Shown one piece after another: positions 6,285 to 13,517 of a DNA stretch of 15,419 nucleotides. The position numbers and the translations under genes are program-made. Position 1 is the stretch's first letter, and every line of letters begins with the position of its first letter. The notes beneath the pieces were generated by a model that did not search any database, had not been told where the DNA came from, and saw nothing but the letters and a program-made list of their open reading frames with translations. This stretch comes from Prevotellaceae bacterium UBA2718 (GTDB lineage: Bacteria; Bacteroidota; Bacteroidia; Bacteroidales; Bacteroidaceae), in contig DEKQ01000105.1 of the NCBI GenBank assembly GCA_002353975.1, forward strand, positions 1-15,419, in the 5' to 3' direction.

Positions 6285-8993
6285 ATGGACAATAAACTCA
6301 TCCTCCTTGATGCCTACGCCATCATCTACCGCAGTTATTACGCCCTCATCCGCGCGCCCCGCATCAACAGCAAGGGCCTGAACACGAGTGCCGTGATGGG
6401 CTTCTGCAACACCCTCAACGAGGTATTGCAGAAAATGACCCCCACGCACGTCGCAGTGGCCTTTGACCACGGCAAGACGTTCCGCCACGAGATGTTCCCC
6501 GCCTACAAGGCGCAACGCGAGGAGACACCCGAGGACATACGCCTCTCCGTGCCTATCATCAAGGATATCCTCGCGGCCTATCGCATCCCCGTGCTACAGG
6601 TTGACGGCTATGAGGCCGACGATGTCATCGGTACCGTGGCACATCATGGCGCCTCCGATGGAATGGACGTTTTCATGCTCACGCCCGACAAGGACTATGC
6701 GCAGTTAGTAACGGACCGGATTCACATCCTCCGCCCGCGTCACGGTGGGGGCTATGAGGACATGGGGCCGAAGGAAGTGACAGAAAAGTACGGTTTGAAC
6801 GACACATCGCAGGTGATAGACCTGCTCGGTCTGATGGGCGACGCGAGCGACAACTACCCCGGCTGCCCGGGTGTGGGCGAGAAGACCGCAGCCAAGCTCA
6901 TAGGCGAGTTCGGCAGCATAGAGGGGCTCCTCGCGCGTACGAGTGAGATAAAAGGTAAGCTGCGCGAGAAGGTGGAGGGCGCCGTTGACGACATCATCAT
7001 GTCGCGCAAGCTGGCAACCATACGCACCGACGTGCCGATGCACATAGACCTCGACGCGATGAAAGTGCATGAACCAGATCTGGAACGACTGAAGCAACTT
7101 TTCGACGAACTGGAGTTCAAAACCTTCGCCGACAAACTTCTCGGCACCTCGAACACTCAATCGCAGCCAAAAACGGCAAAAACAAAAAAGTCTTCAAAAA
7201 AGCAAACGGATGTTAATTTTCAACCCTCTTTTTTTGAAGAATTTGAAGCCGAGGGCACAGGAAGTTTCAAATTTTCAACGAGAGAGGACGAATCCGAGCC
7301 TGTTTCAAACATCCAAACGCTTGAAAACGTGGAAGATGCCCTCCAATTTCTGCATAAAATTTCTACCTATGAAAAAATCAATTCTAGCGTCGAAGGAGAC
7401 CAAAAGAGCGGCATAGACGCCAAAATGACCGGAATTGCACTCGGAGCAGACGAAGAGACGACGGCATACATTCCTCTCCCCCCTACCCTGCCCCGGCGCG
7501 ATGACATCATCAAGAACCTCGCCGCGCTTTTCGATGATGACAGCAAGACGTGGGTGATGGAGAATGCGAAGTATGCCCTGCAGCTGCTGTGGCACGAGGG
7601 CATCACGGTGAAAGGCCGTCTGTGGGACACGATGGTGGCTCACTATCTCATCAACCCCGACCTGCATCGCAACAAGGAATATATGGAACGACCCTTCAGC
7701 CGGGACATCGTTACGCAGCTGCCCAAGCAGAAAGAGCAGTATGAGGCAGCGCTGAAGGCCGCCGGTATGCTCACGCTCTTTGAGCAGGTGGAGATGCCGC
7801 TGGTGCCCGTGCTGGCCGAGATGGAGCTGAACGGAGTGCTCATCGACACGCAGGAGCTACAGCGCGTGAACGACGAACTCTCTGCGCGACTGGCCAATAT
7901 AGAGCGCGAGATATATGAACTGGCCGACGAGACGTTCAACATAGCATCGCCAAAGCAGGTGGCGGACATACTCTATGTGAAGCTGAAGATAACGGATAAG
8001 ACGAAGAAGACAAAGACCAAGCAGCTCTCCACCGCCGAGGAAGTGCTGCAACAACTGCGCGGTCGCCACCCGATAGTGGGGAAAATACTGGAGTGGCGCG
8101 GGCTGAAGAAGCTCATCGGGACCTACGTGGAGGCGCTGCCGAAGCTCGTCAATCCCCGCACCGGACACATACACACGACGTTTAACCAATGCGTGACCGC
8201 CACGGGACGCCTCTCATCCAGCGACCCGAACCTGCAGAACATCCCTGTGCGCACCGATGACGGGCGCGAGATACGCCGCTGCTTCATCCCCGAGGCAGGC
8301 GAGGAGTTCCTCTCCTGTGACTACAGCCAGGTGGAGCTGCGCATCATGGCAAGCCTCTCGCACGATGAACACATGATCAATGCCTTCAACAGCGGGCAGG
8401 ACATCCATGCCGCCACCGCCGCGAAGATATATCATAAGCAGATAGACGAAGTGACGAAAGAGGAGCGCCGCAAGGCCAAGAGCGCCAACTTTGGCATCAT
8501 CTATGGCATCAGCGCCTTCGGTCTGGCACAGGGACTGGACATAGACCGCCATGAGGCAAAGGAGCTGATAGACGGCTATTTCGAGGGTTTCCCGAAGGTG
8601 ATGGCCTACATAGAAAGCGCTAAGGAACAGGCCCAGCAGAACGGTTTCGCACAGACGCTGATGGGACGCCGCCGCTACCTGCCCGACATCAACTCACACA
8701 ACGGCACCGTGCGCGCCTTTGCCGAGCGCAACGCAGTCAACGCACCCATACAGGGCACCGCAGCCGACATCATGAAAGTAGCTATGGTACGCGTCTATAG
8801 GCGCATGAAGGCAGAGGGACTGAAGGCTAAGATGATACTACAGGTGCACGACGAACTGAATTTCTCCTGCCCCCCCGAGGAACACGACCGCCTGGAGCAC
8901 CTCGTGAAAGAGGAGATGCAACACGCCGCCGAGCTCACCGTGCCGCTCCTCGCCGATGCCGGCTGGGGCAAGAACTGGCTCGAGGCACACTGA
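6285..8993 (+). CDS. polA: DNA polymerase I with degenerate 3'-5' exonuclease domain
   Basis: Repair and Okazaki-fragment-processing polymerase, 902 residues. The 5' nuclease domain (about 1-290) shows LLDAYAIIYRSYYAL, VDGYEADDVIG, LTPDKDYAQLV, GDASDNYPG and the helix-three-turn-helix GVGEKTAAKLI. A Lys-rich AT-rich linker (about 290-350) includes QPSFFEEF at 313-320. The exonuclease-like domain aligns with E. coli up to TAYIP and WDTMVAHYLIN, but the metal-binding acids are gone: the DxE position reads NSS (N366), KYD reads KYA (A431), and the AEDAD segment is deleted with about 35 residues. Polymerase motifs are intact: A, DYSQVELRIM (D679); B, KSANFGIIYGISAFG; C, QVHDEL (D856). It is therefore expected to polymerise and process 5' flaps but not proofread. 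Monocistronic, with its own promoter. Confidence 0.96.
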   Translation: MDNKLILLDAYAIIYRSYYALIRAPRINSKGLNTSAVMGFCNTLNEVLQKMTPTHVAVAFDHGKTFRHEMFPAYKAQREETPEDIRLSVPIIKDILAAYRIPVLQVDGYEADDVIGTVAHHGASDGMDVFMLTPDKDYAQLVTDRIHILRPRHGGGYEDMGPKEVTEKYGLNDTSQVIDLLGLMGDASDNYPGCPGVGEKTAAKLIGEFGSIEGLLARTSEIKGKLREKVEGAVDDIIMSRKLATIRTDVPMHIDLDAMKVHEPDLERLKQLFDELEFKTFADKLLGTSNTQSQPKTAKTKKSSKKQTDVNFQPSFFEEFEAEGTGSFKFSTREDESEPVSNIQTLENVEDALQFLHKISTYEKINSSVEGDQKSGIDAKMTGIALGADEETTAYIPLPPTLPRRDDIIKNLAALFDDDSKTWVMENAKYALQLLWHEGITVKGRLWDTMVAHYLINPDLHRNKEYMERPFSRDIVTQLPKQKEQYEAALKAAGMLTLFEQVEMPLVPVLAEMELNGVLIDTQELQRVNDELSARLANIEREIYELADETFNIASPKQVADILYVKLKITDKTKKTKTKQLSTAEEVLQQLRGRHPIVGKILEWRGLKKLIGTYVEALPKLVNPRTGHIHTTFNQCVTATGRLSSSDPNLQNIPVRTDDGREIRRCFIPEAGEEFLSCDYSQVELRIMASLSHDEHMINAFNSGQDIHAATAAKIYHKQIDEVTKEERRKAKSANFGIIYGISAFGLAQGLDIDRHEAKELIDGYFEGFPKVMAYIESAKEQAQQNGFAQTLMGRRRYLPDINSHNGTVRAFAERNAVNAPIQGTAADIMKVAMVRVYRRMKAEGLKAKMILQVHDELNFSCPPEEHDRLEHLVKEEMQHAAELTVPLLADAGWGKNWLEAH

Positions 8994-9018
8994 CGGAATT
9001 ATTTTTTACGATTATTTC

Positions 9019-9049
9019 TTGGTGAAAAAAATAAAAAAGAGTATCTTTG
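9019..9049 (+). promoter_or_regulatory. Predicted promoter of the antitoxin-like gene
   Basis: TTG at 9019-9021, 20 intervening bases, then TATCTTTG at 9042-9049: a good match to the Bacteroidetes -33/-7 promoter. It places the transcript start near 9056 and argues against a TTG start at 9047 for the following gene. Confidence 0.65.
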
Positions 9050-9082
9050 CACACAGAAAACAATCAAAGCAAGTTGAGAACT

Positions 9083-9301
9083 ATGGAACAGATAACCTTT
9101 AGTCCTGCACAGATTCATGTGTTTAATCTTGTCTCTCATATCAAGTCCGAGACAGGATTGGAAAACCTGCGACAACAGTTAGCTGCATTCTATGCAAAGG
9201 AAATAGACAATGAGATGGACAGACTTTGGGAGAATGGGGAATGGAACGAGCAGAAACTGAGTGATCTGCGTGGTTCGCATTTCAGGACCTCTTATAACTG
9301 A
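9083..9301 (+). CDS. Small antitoxin-like protein of a PIN-toxin pair
   Basis: The 72-residue product begins MEQITFSPAQIHVFNLVSHI and ends GSHFRTSYN. It is acidic and helical, with EIDNEMDRLWENGEWNEQKL in the middle and no DNA-binding motif that I can name. It resembles small Bacteroidetes proteins encoded just before PIN-domain toxins, which share the pattern of a hydrophobic N-terminal helix, a DxExDRLW-type core and a C-terminal H-hR-T-Y tail; this is from memory. The next ORF, five bases after the stop, is a broken PIN toxin, which supports the assignment. I chose the ATG at 9083 because the longer TTG start (9047) falls within the -7 promoter element. The intact frame suggests it is kept by selection or that the toxin loss is recent. 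Confidence 0.7.
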   Translation: MEQITFSPAQIHVFNLVSHIKSETGLENLRQQLAAFYAKEIDNEMDRLWENGEWNEQKLSDLRGSHFRTSYN

Positions 9302-9306
9302 TAACA

Positions 9307-9484
9307 ATGCGACACGTAGTAATATGATGACAATAAGTTCGTAGATTGTGCCTTTGCTGCAAATGCAGACTATTTAGTATCAGAAGACAACCACTTCAAT
9401 ATACTTAACCAAATACCATTCCCAAAACTAAATCTTGTAACACTGGATGACTTTCTAAAAGCCAACTTCATATATAGAAAATAA
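9307..9484 (+). pseudogene. PIN-domain toxin remnant with internal deletion
   Basis: Starting five bases after the antitoxin-like stop, the ATG at 9307 encodes MRHVVI and then hits TGA TGA. MRHVVI is how PIN toxins of this type begin, normally continuing with the DTN active-site motif. In another frame, 9326-9481 encodes DDNKFVDCAFAANADYLVSE followed by DNHFNIL and a tail of 25 residues, then TAA. That is a typical PIN C-terminal half, with the conserved DxxD Asp pair and the (T/S)xD-like end. The middle, some 70-90 residues including the N-terminal Asp motif, is missing and the two ends are out of frame, so no active nuclease can be made. Seen directly: the two fragments. Inference: their origin by a single internal deletion. 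Confidence 0.75.
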
Positions 9485-9515
9485 ATTATCAAGACAGACA
9501 TAACAAATTAGCAGA

Positions 9516-10055
9516 ATGAAGAAACTACTTGTAATTATCATCATACTGCTGGTGGCGGTGCTGATGACACAGACCGTGCCTGACAAGAAAGCCCATAAGG
9601 AGGCTATGATGGAGGCGGTGAAGGAATACATTGCCGAGGAGGCCGAGGAGCGCTATGGCGACAATGTGCTCACGGGCATAGGCAAGAGCGTGGTGGTGAA
9701 GACCATCGAGGTGGTGCTCAATACCAAATTGAAGGTGGATGACTACTACCTCTTTAATACTACGCACGTGAGGCTGAACGGCGAGAATAAGACGCTCTCG
9801 CTCGGCATATTGGGCAAGGTGATAACCTTCGACAAGGAGATGCTGCGCAAGAATCTTGAGGAGGCAGCAGAGGCCAAGGAGGAAGAAGCCGCTGAGAAGG
9901 AAGCGGCAAAGGCCAGCGCCAAGGAGCTGAAGCGCCTGAAGAAGGAGCAGAAAAAGCGTGAGAAAGAACTGAAGAAGGAGCAGGAAAAGCGCGAGAAAGA
10001 ACTGAGAAAAGAACAGAAACGCCGTGAAAAGGAAGCAAAGAAACACTCTTTTTAA
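9516..10055 (+). CDS. Membrane-anchored protein, DUF4359-like, with charged hendecad tail
   Basis: The 179-residue product starts MKKLLVIIIILLVAVLMTQT, an N-terminal membrane segment (or uncleaved signal anchor) without a lipobox. Residues about 28-110 form a domain containing AEERYGDNVLTGIGKSVV, VDDYYLFNTTHVRL and LSLGILGKVITF, which resembles the DUF4359 family as I remember it. Residues about 112-179 are almost all Lys, Glu, Arg, Gln and Ala with leucine every 11 residues, encoded by a 33-bp tandem repeat. This should be a long charged single helix or coiled coil. No function is assigned. No promoter of the TAnnTTTG type was found just upstream, so it may be read from the antitoxin-like promoter, or its promoter is non-standard. 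The role in the envelope is inference. Confidence 0.8.
   Translation: MKKLLVIIIILLVAVLMTQTVPDKKAHKEAMMEAVKEYIAEEAEERYGDNVLTGIGKSVVVKTIEVVLNTKLKVDDYYLFNTTHVRLNGENKTLSLGILGKVITFDKEMLRKNLEEAAEAKEEEAAEKEAAKASAKELKRLKKEQKKREKELKKEQEKREKELRKEQKRREKEAKKHSF
9936..10034 (+). repeat. 33-bp tandem repeat (11-residue period) in the charged tail
   Basis: Three units, 9936-9968, 9969-10001 and 10002-10034, encode LKKEQKKREKE, LKKEQEKREKE and LRKEQKRREKE. The first two are nearly identical in DNA, and the third has diverged mostly at synonymous or Lys/Arg positions. An 11-residue period suits a hendecad coiled coil or an ER/K-type single alpha-helix. Confidence 0.9.
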
Positions 10056-10150
10056 CACTAAAATTGCATCGTATAGTTGATTTTTATCATTTTTATGCAG
10101 TTTATTTCGTTTTTTTTGTACTTTTGTTACATGGATATGCAATTAAAACA

Positions 10151-10158
10151 TAACTTTG
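10151..10158 (+). promoter_or_regulatory. Predicted -7 promoter element of the beta-barrel gene
   Basis: TAACTTTG fits TAnnTTTG, 52 bases before the ATG at 10211. A TTTG at 10123-10126 lies 24 bases upstream, longer than the usual 19-21, so the -33 is uncertain. The leader is A-rich (taattaaaacaaagtaaaag), which favours strong initiation in Bacteroidetes. Confidence 0.55.
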
Positions 10159-10210
10159 CACTTGGAATTAGGAAAAATTGTTTAACTTAATTAAAACAAA
10201 GTAAAAGATT

Positions 10211-10804
10211 ATGAAAAAGATTATGATGATCGCAGCTATGATGATTGCTGCACTCGGCGTAAGCGCACAGAATGAAGTTGGTCAGTTCAGCGTAATGCCT
10301 AAGGCTGGTATCAACATCTCTTCACTCACAAAGGATGATGGCACAAAGTCTAAGGTAGGTTTCGTAGGCGGACTTGAGTTTGCATACGGTGCAGCTGAGA
10401 ACTTTGAGGTTACAGCTGGTGTACTCTACTCTATGCAGGGTGCCAAAGTTAAGAATACCGATTTAAAGGTTAACATGGACTACATCAACATTCCTATCTT
10501 GGCTCAGTACTACATCGTTAAGGGTCTGGCTGTTAAGGCTGGTGTTCAGGTAGGCTTCAACACAAAGGCAAAGTTCTCTGATGGCAACACTTCTGTTGAC
10601 GTAAAGGACTTCTATAATGCAATTGGCATTGACACCGACAAGAAGACTGTTGACTTCTCTATCCCAGTAGGTCTCTCTTACGAGTATGCTCACGTAGTGC
10701 TCGATGCACGTTACAACATCGGTCTGACAAAGTCATTCAAGAACTTCGACGGTGACAAGAACTCTGTATTCCAGATTACACTGGGTTACAAGTTCCCATT
10801 CTAA
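10211..10804 (+). CDS. Outer-membrane beta-barrel protein, porin-family type
   Basis: The 197-residue product has a signal peptide (MKKIMMIAAMMIAALGVSA, cleavage before QNEVGQ) and a mature part of alternating short beta strands: VMPKAGINISSL, VGFVGGLEFAYG, FEVTAGVLYSMQG, MDYINIPILAQYY, LAVKAGVQVGFNTKA, FSIPVGLSYEY, VVLDARYNIGL and a final FQITLGYKFPF ending in an aromatic residue. This is the pattern of the small 8-stranded OmpX/PF13568-like barrels common in Bacteroidetes; ligand or function is unknown. Codons differ from the GC-rich neighbours: mostly ggt, gct, gtt, aag, aac and ttc, a bias typical of highly expressed genes. It has its own promoter and a strong intrinsic terminator, so it is probably monocistronic and abundant. 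Confidence 0.9.
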   Translation: MKKIMMIAAMMIAALGVSAQNEVGQFSVMPKAGINISSLTKDDGTKSKVGFVGGLEFAYGAAENFEVTAGVLYSMQGAKVKNTDLKVNMDYINIPILAQYYIVKGLAVKAGVQVGFNTKAKFSDGNTSVDVKDFYNAIGIDTDKKTVDFSIPVGLSYEYAHVVLDARYNIGLTKSFKNFDGDKNSVFQITLGYKFPF

Positions 10805-10828
10805 GTCAATACACACTCTAATATAAAG

Positions 10829-10858
10829 AAGGCAGGACGAAAATCCTGCCTTTTTTTT
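10829..10858 (+). terminator. Intrinsic terminator of the beta-barrel gene
   Basis: A 7-bp GC-rich stem, ggcagga/tcctgcc, with loop cgaaaa is followed by eight T residues. The aa before the stem can also pair with the first two T. It starts 25 bases after the stop codon. Confidence 0.92.
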
Positions 10859-10886
10859 GTGTTTTCAAGAAAAATGCCTAATTTTG
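10856..10886 (+). promoter_or_regulatory. Predicted promoter of the S8 peptidase gene, overlapping the upstream terminator
   Basis: TTTG at 10856-10859, exactly 19 intervening bases, then TAATTTTG at 10879-10886: the best Bacteroidetes -33/-7 match in the window. The -33 element is formed by the end of the preceding terminator's T tract. Transcription would begin near 10893, a few bases before the large hairpin. Confidence 0.75.
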
Positions 10887-10895
10887 CAGCACACA

Positions 10896-10965
10896 AGTAG
10901 GAGGCGACGTGTACCACGACGCAATCCGGCAGATTGTTGCGACGTGAGACACGTCGCCTCCTACT
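10896..10965. repeat. Large perfect inverted repeat in the leader of the S8 peptidase gene
   Basis: The arms 10896-10912 and 10949-10965 are perfect 17-base inverse complements (agtaggaggcgacgtgt and acacgtcgcctcctact). Internal bases pair in part again (cacgacgcaa against ttgcgacgtg), giving a long cruciform or RNA hairpin. It lies in the predicted 5' untranslated leader, directly after the transcript start. It could be a small non-autonomous palindromic element or an RNA-stabilising 5' stem-loop. Confidence 0.88.
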
Positions 10966-11003
10966 GCAAGGCAGTGAAATAACCGTTAGCTGTATAGCAG
11001 CAG

Positions 11004-13370
11004 ATGAGGAACTACCTACTAACCATATCGATGCTCCTGCTGGTGTGCTGCGTGCCCCTGCAAGCCCAGGACTACAGCAAGATGTCGCGCTACGTCAGGG
11101 AGCGTGTGCACCGTCATATATCATCGTCAGCACTCCCCCACTCCACCTCCGGGGCTAAGGGCAGCGGGGATAGCAGCCGTGACATAGCGACAAACGGAAC
11201 AAGCGCAAACAACGGTAACGGCCTTGCTGACAGGCTGATGGTATTCGTTGAAGGCCCTGAGGAGGCCGTGCATCCGTGGTGCATGAGCCACGCTGGCGGC
11301 ATACACATAGCGCTGGTGCCGCTCGACAGCCTGGCAAAGCTCTCGGAGGACAGCCGCATCACGCGCATAGAGGCCAACAAGAGGCGCATGAAAGCACTGA
11401 ACGACCTCACCCTTCAGCGAACCGGAACGGACAAGCTGCAGCAGGGTTTCGGACCATTGCAGCAGGCTTTTGACGGTGAAGGCATACTCATCGGCGTGCA
11501 GGACGTGAGCTTCGACATCGGACACCCCACGTTCCGCTCTAAGAAAGACGGGCGTCTGCGCGTCGTCAGGATGTGGGATATGCTGGACAACAAGCCCAAA
11601 CAGGCATACAACGAGTACGCCGAGTTTCCCATCGGCACGCTGTATTCCACCCCCGAGAGCGTGGAGGCCAAAGACCATTCCGCTGACGCCTACATGCACT
11701 ATCACGGCACTCATGTGGCAGGCACCGCTGCCGGCAACGGGTGCGACACGCCATATACGGGCATGGCACCAGAGGCGGACATATACCTTGCCAGCACCAT
11801 CATAAACTCCAACGACACGCTGCTCTCACAACAGCTGAAGGATGCCGTCACCGACGTCATATATATGCAGGCCTTCCAGAATATGTTTCACTACGCCGAC
11901 AGCGTGGGTATGCCGTGCGTCGTGAACTTCAGCATCGGCGGATCGTATGACATAGCCTATGATGACCCTCTCACTGAGCGATACGCCGCAGCCATCACCG
12001 GCCCGGGAAAGATTATCGTAGCCTCAGCGGGCAATGATGCGGATAAGCGCTATTACCTGCCCAAGCCTGCCGAACGCGATACCGTCGGCGGACTGTTCAT
12101 GCCTGAAAGTTCTGCCACCGAACTGGCCCTGCACGTCAGCGCCACCAGCCATTTGGTGCTGAAGATAACCGACGTGAAGAACACCTCGCGCTACAACTAC
12201 CACGCCTGGGGCCTCGGCTTCAGGGGCGGGGGCATATATCGCAACGGCGAGAAGGTCAACCTGCTGCCGTGGAACGACTGGTATGAGGAGACGATGGGCA
12301 ACGAGCTGAGCAAGGCGAAGGTGAAAATCTTCAGCGGAGCAGATGCTTTCAACCCGGGACGCGTGGGTTACGACATCTACCTCACCCCTCCGAACGAGGA
12401 CTTCAAGAAGCATTCCTACGTCATAGAGCTCATAGGCACGGACTCAGAGGCCTATGCCTACGTGCAGGAGGGCATCCTGACCGAGTATCGCAGCACTAAA
12501 TTCAACCTCGACGGGGCAGAAGTGGGTGCCAGCATCAACTCCCCCGCTACCCTACCCTCCGTCATCGCCGTGGGCAGCACATCGTGGCGCACGTCATTCG
12601 TGAACTACAAGGAGCAAATCAAGACCGTAACGGCGGGCAAGGACGGCATGCTGAGCTCATACTCCAGCATAGGCCCATCACCCACAGGACTCATCAAACC
12701 CGACCTCTGTGCACCAGGTCAGGCGCTCATCTCATCGCTGAACAGCCATTTCATACAGTCCTACAACCCTGCCGCAGACTCATACATCGTGGACCTCAAC
12801 GGCACTCACAGCGACTATACGGGGCGCGACTACGGATGGATGGCACTTAGCGGCACATCCATGGCATGTCCCGTAGCAACAGGCATCATAGCCCTCTGGC
12901 TGCAGGCAGACCCGTCGCTGACTAAGGACCGCATCATGGACATCATAGCCAAGACCGCCCGACATCCCGACCCTGCCCTCTCCTACCCTAACGACCACTA
13001 CGGCTACGGCGAGATAGACGCCTATCACGGTATGCTCGAAGTGCTGGGACTGACGGGCATCAGCAACATCTCCACCACCCCGCTGACCACCGCCACCGCC
13101 CGCCCCGACGGCTCCGGCAACATCATCGTGACCCTTGACGGCACGACCAAAGCTCCTGCTTCTGCTGCCGACAACACCCCTGCCACTCTCGGCAAAGCCT
13201 CTGCGGGCGACATCATAACCGTCTATGACACCACAGGCCGCATAGTGCGCCGCACCACAATCAACACCACCGCAGACACCCACACACCCATCACCATACC
13301 GGCACAAGACCTGCACGGCATCTTCGTCGTGCAGATAGGCCACCGTGGCAGCACAATCATCAGGCTGTGA
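11004..13370 (+). CDS. Secreted S8 (subtilisin-like) serine peptidase
   Basis: The 788-residue product has a signal peptide (MRNYLLTISMLLLVCCVPLQA, then QDYSK; no lipobox), a pro-region to about 155, and a catalytic domain with Asp167 in GVQDVSFDIGHPTF, His234 in HGTHVAGTAAG, oxyanion Asn344 in ASAGND and Ser619 in LSGTSMACPVATG. The Asp motif is DVS rather than the usual D(S/T)G. A beta-rich insertion of about 250 residues separates the oxyanion Asn and Ser regions, as in other Bacteroidetes members. The C-terminal 50 residues (VYDTTGRIVRR ... LHGIFVVQIGHRGSTIIRL) look like a short Por/type IX secretion sorting domain, preceded by a Thr/Ala-rich linker. Expected location is cell surface or medium. 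The pro-region has a repeat-like segment (SGDSSRDIATNGTSANNGNG) shared in part with MetH. Substrate unknown. Confidence 0.93.
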   Translation: MRNYLLTISMLLLVCCVPLQAQDYSKMSRYVRERVHRHISSSALPHSTSGAKGSGDSSRDIATNGTSANNGNGLADRLMVFVEGPEEAVHPWCMSHAGGIHIALVPLDSLAKLSEDSRITRIEANKRRMKALNDLTLQRTGTDKLQQGFGPLQQAFDGEGILIGVQDVSFDIGHPTFRSKKDGRLRVVRMWDMLDNKPKQAYNEYAEFPIGTLYSTPESVEAKDHSADAYMHYHGTHVAGTAAGNGCDTPYTGMAPEADIYLASTIINSNDTLLSQQLKDAVTDVIYMQAFQNMFHYADSVGMPCVVNFSIGGSYDIAYDDPLTERYAAAITGPGKIIVASAGNDADKRYYLPKPAERDTVGGLFMPESSATELALHVSATSHLVLKITDVKNTSRYNYHAWGLGFRGGGIYRNGEKVNLLPWNDWYEETMGNELSKAKVKIFSGADAFNPGRVGYDIYLTPPNEDFKKHSYVIELIGTDSEAYAYVQEGILTEYRSTKFNLDGAEVGASINSPATLPSVIAVGSTSWRTSFVNYKEQIKTVTAGKDGMLSSYSSIGPSPTGLIKPDLCAPGQALISSLNSHFIQSYNPAADSYIVDLNGTHSDYTGRDYGWMALSGTSMACPVATGIIALWLQADPSLTKDRIMDIIAKTARHPDPALSYPNDHYGYGEIDAYHGMLEVLGLTGISNISTTPLTTATARPDGSGNIIVTLDGTTKAPASAADNTPATLGKASAGDIITVYDTTGRIVRRTTINTTADTHTPITIPAQDLHGIFVVQIGHRGSTIIRL
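11179..11200 (+). repeat. Shared in-frame 22-bp element, copy A (S8 peptidase)
   Basis: This core agrees at 19 of 22 positions with 14875-14896 in metH. Both are read in the same frame as D-x-A-T-N-G-T. Here the codons are gac ata gcg aca aac gga aca. It lies in the polar pro-region of the peptidase, where an insertion would be tolerated. Confidence 0.6.
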
Positions 13371-13379
13371 CGGGCGTCA

Positions 13380-13413
13380 AATTGAGAATTGAGAACTGAG
13401 AATTGAGAATTAG
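13380..13413. repeat. 7-bp tandem repeat after the S8 peptidase gene
   Basis: Units aattgag, aattgag, aactgag, aattgag and a partial aattag follow one another from 13380, ten bases after the stop codon. It resembles in style and position the AT-rich repeat downstream of deoC. Confidence 0.8.
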
Positions 13414-13517
13414 CCCTGCGGATTGCGATACATTCTGAAACGAGTATCAGAAGAAGTTCATTATCAGCACATTCCAATTCCGCGACTCTCCGCAATCATT
13501 GCTATTCACACCGCCCT

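Noticed and set aside
6250..6384. Upstream ORF overlapping the polA start (ATG at 6250)
   Set aside because: It is out of frame with polA, its codons are Ser/Pro/Thr-rich shadow sequence, and there is no sign of conservation or initiation signals.
9047..9082. Upstream TTG start for the antitoxin-like gene
   Set aside because: The TTG is part of the TATCTTTG -7 promoter element, so it would lie upstream of the transcript start.
12780..13343. 187-codon minus-strand frame within the S8 peptidase gene
   Set aside because: The translation is Gly/Val/Asp low-complexity, the mirror of the GC-rich coding strand; no start signals or promoter.
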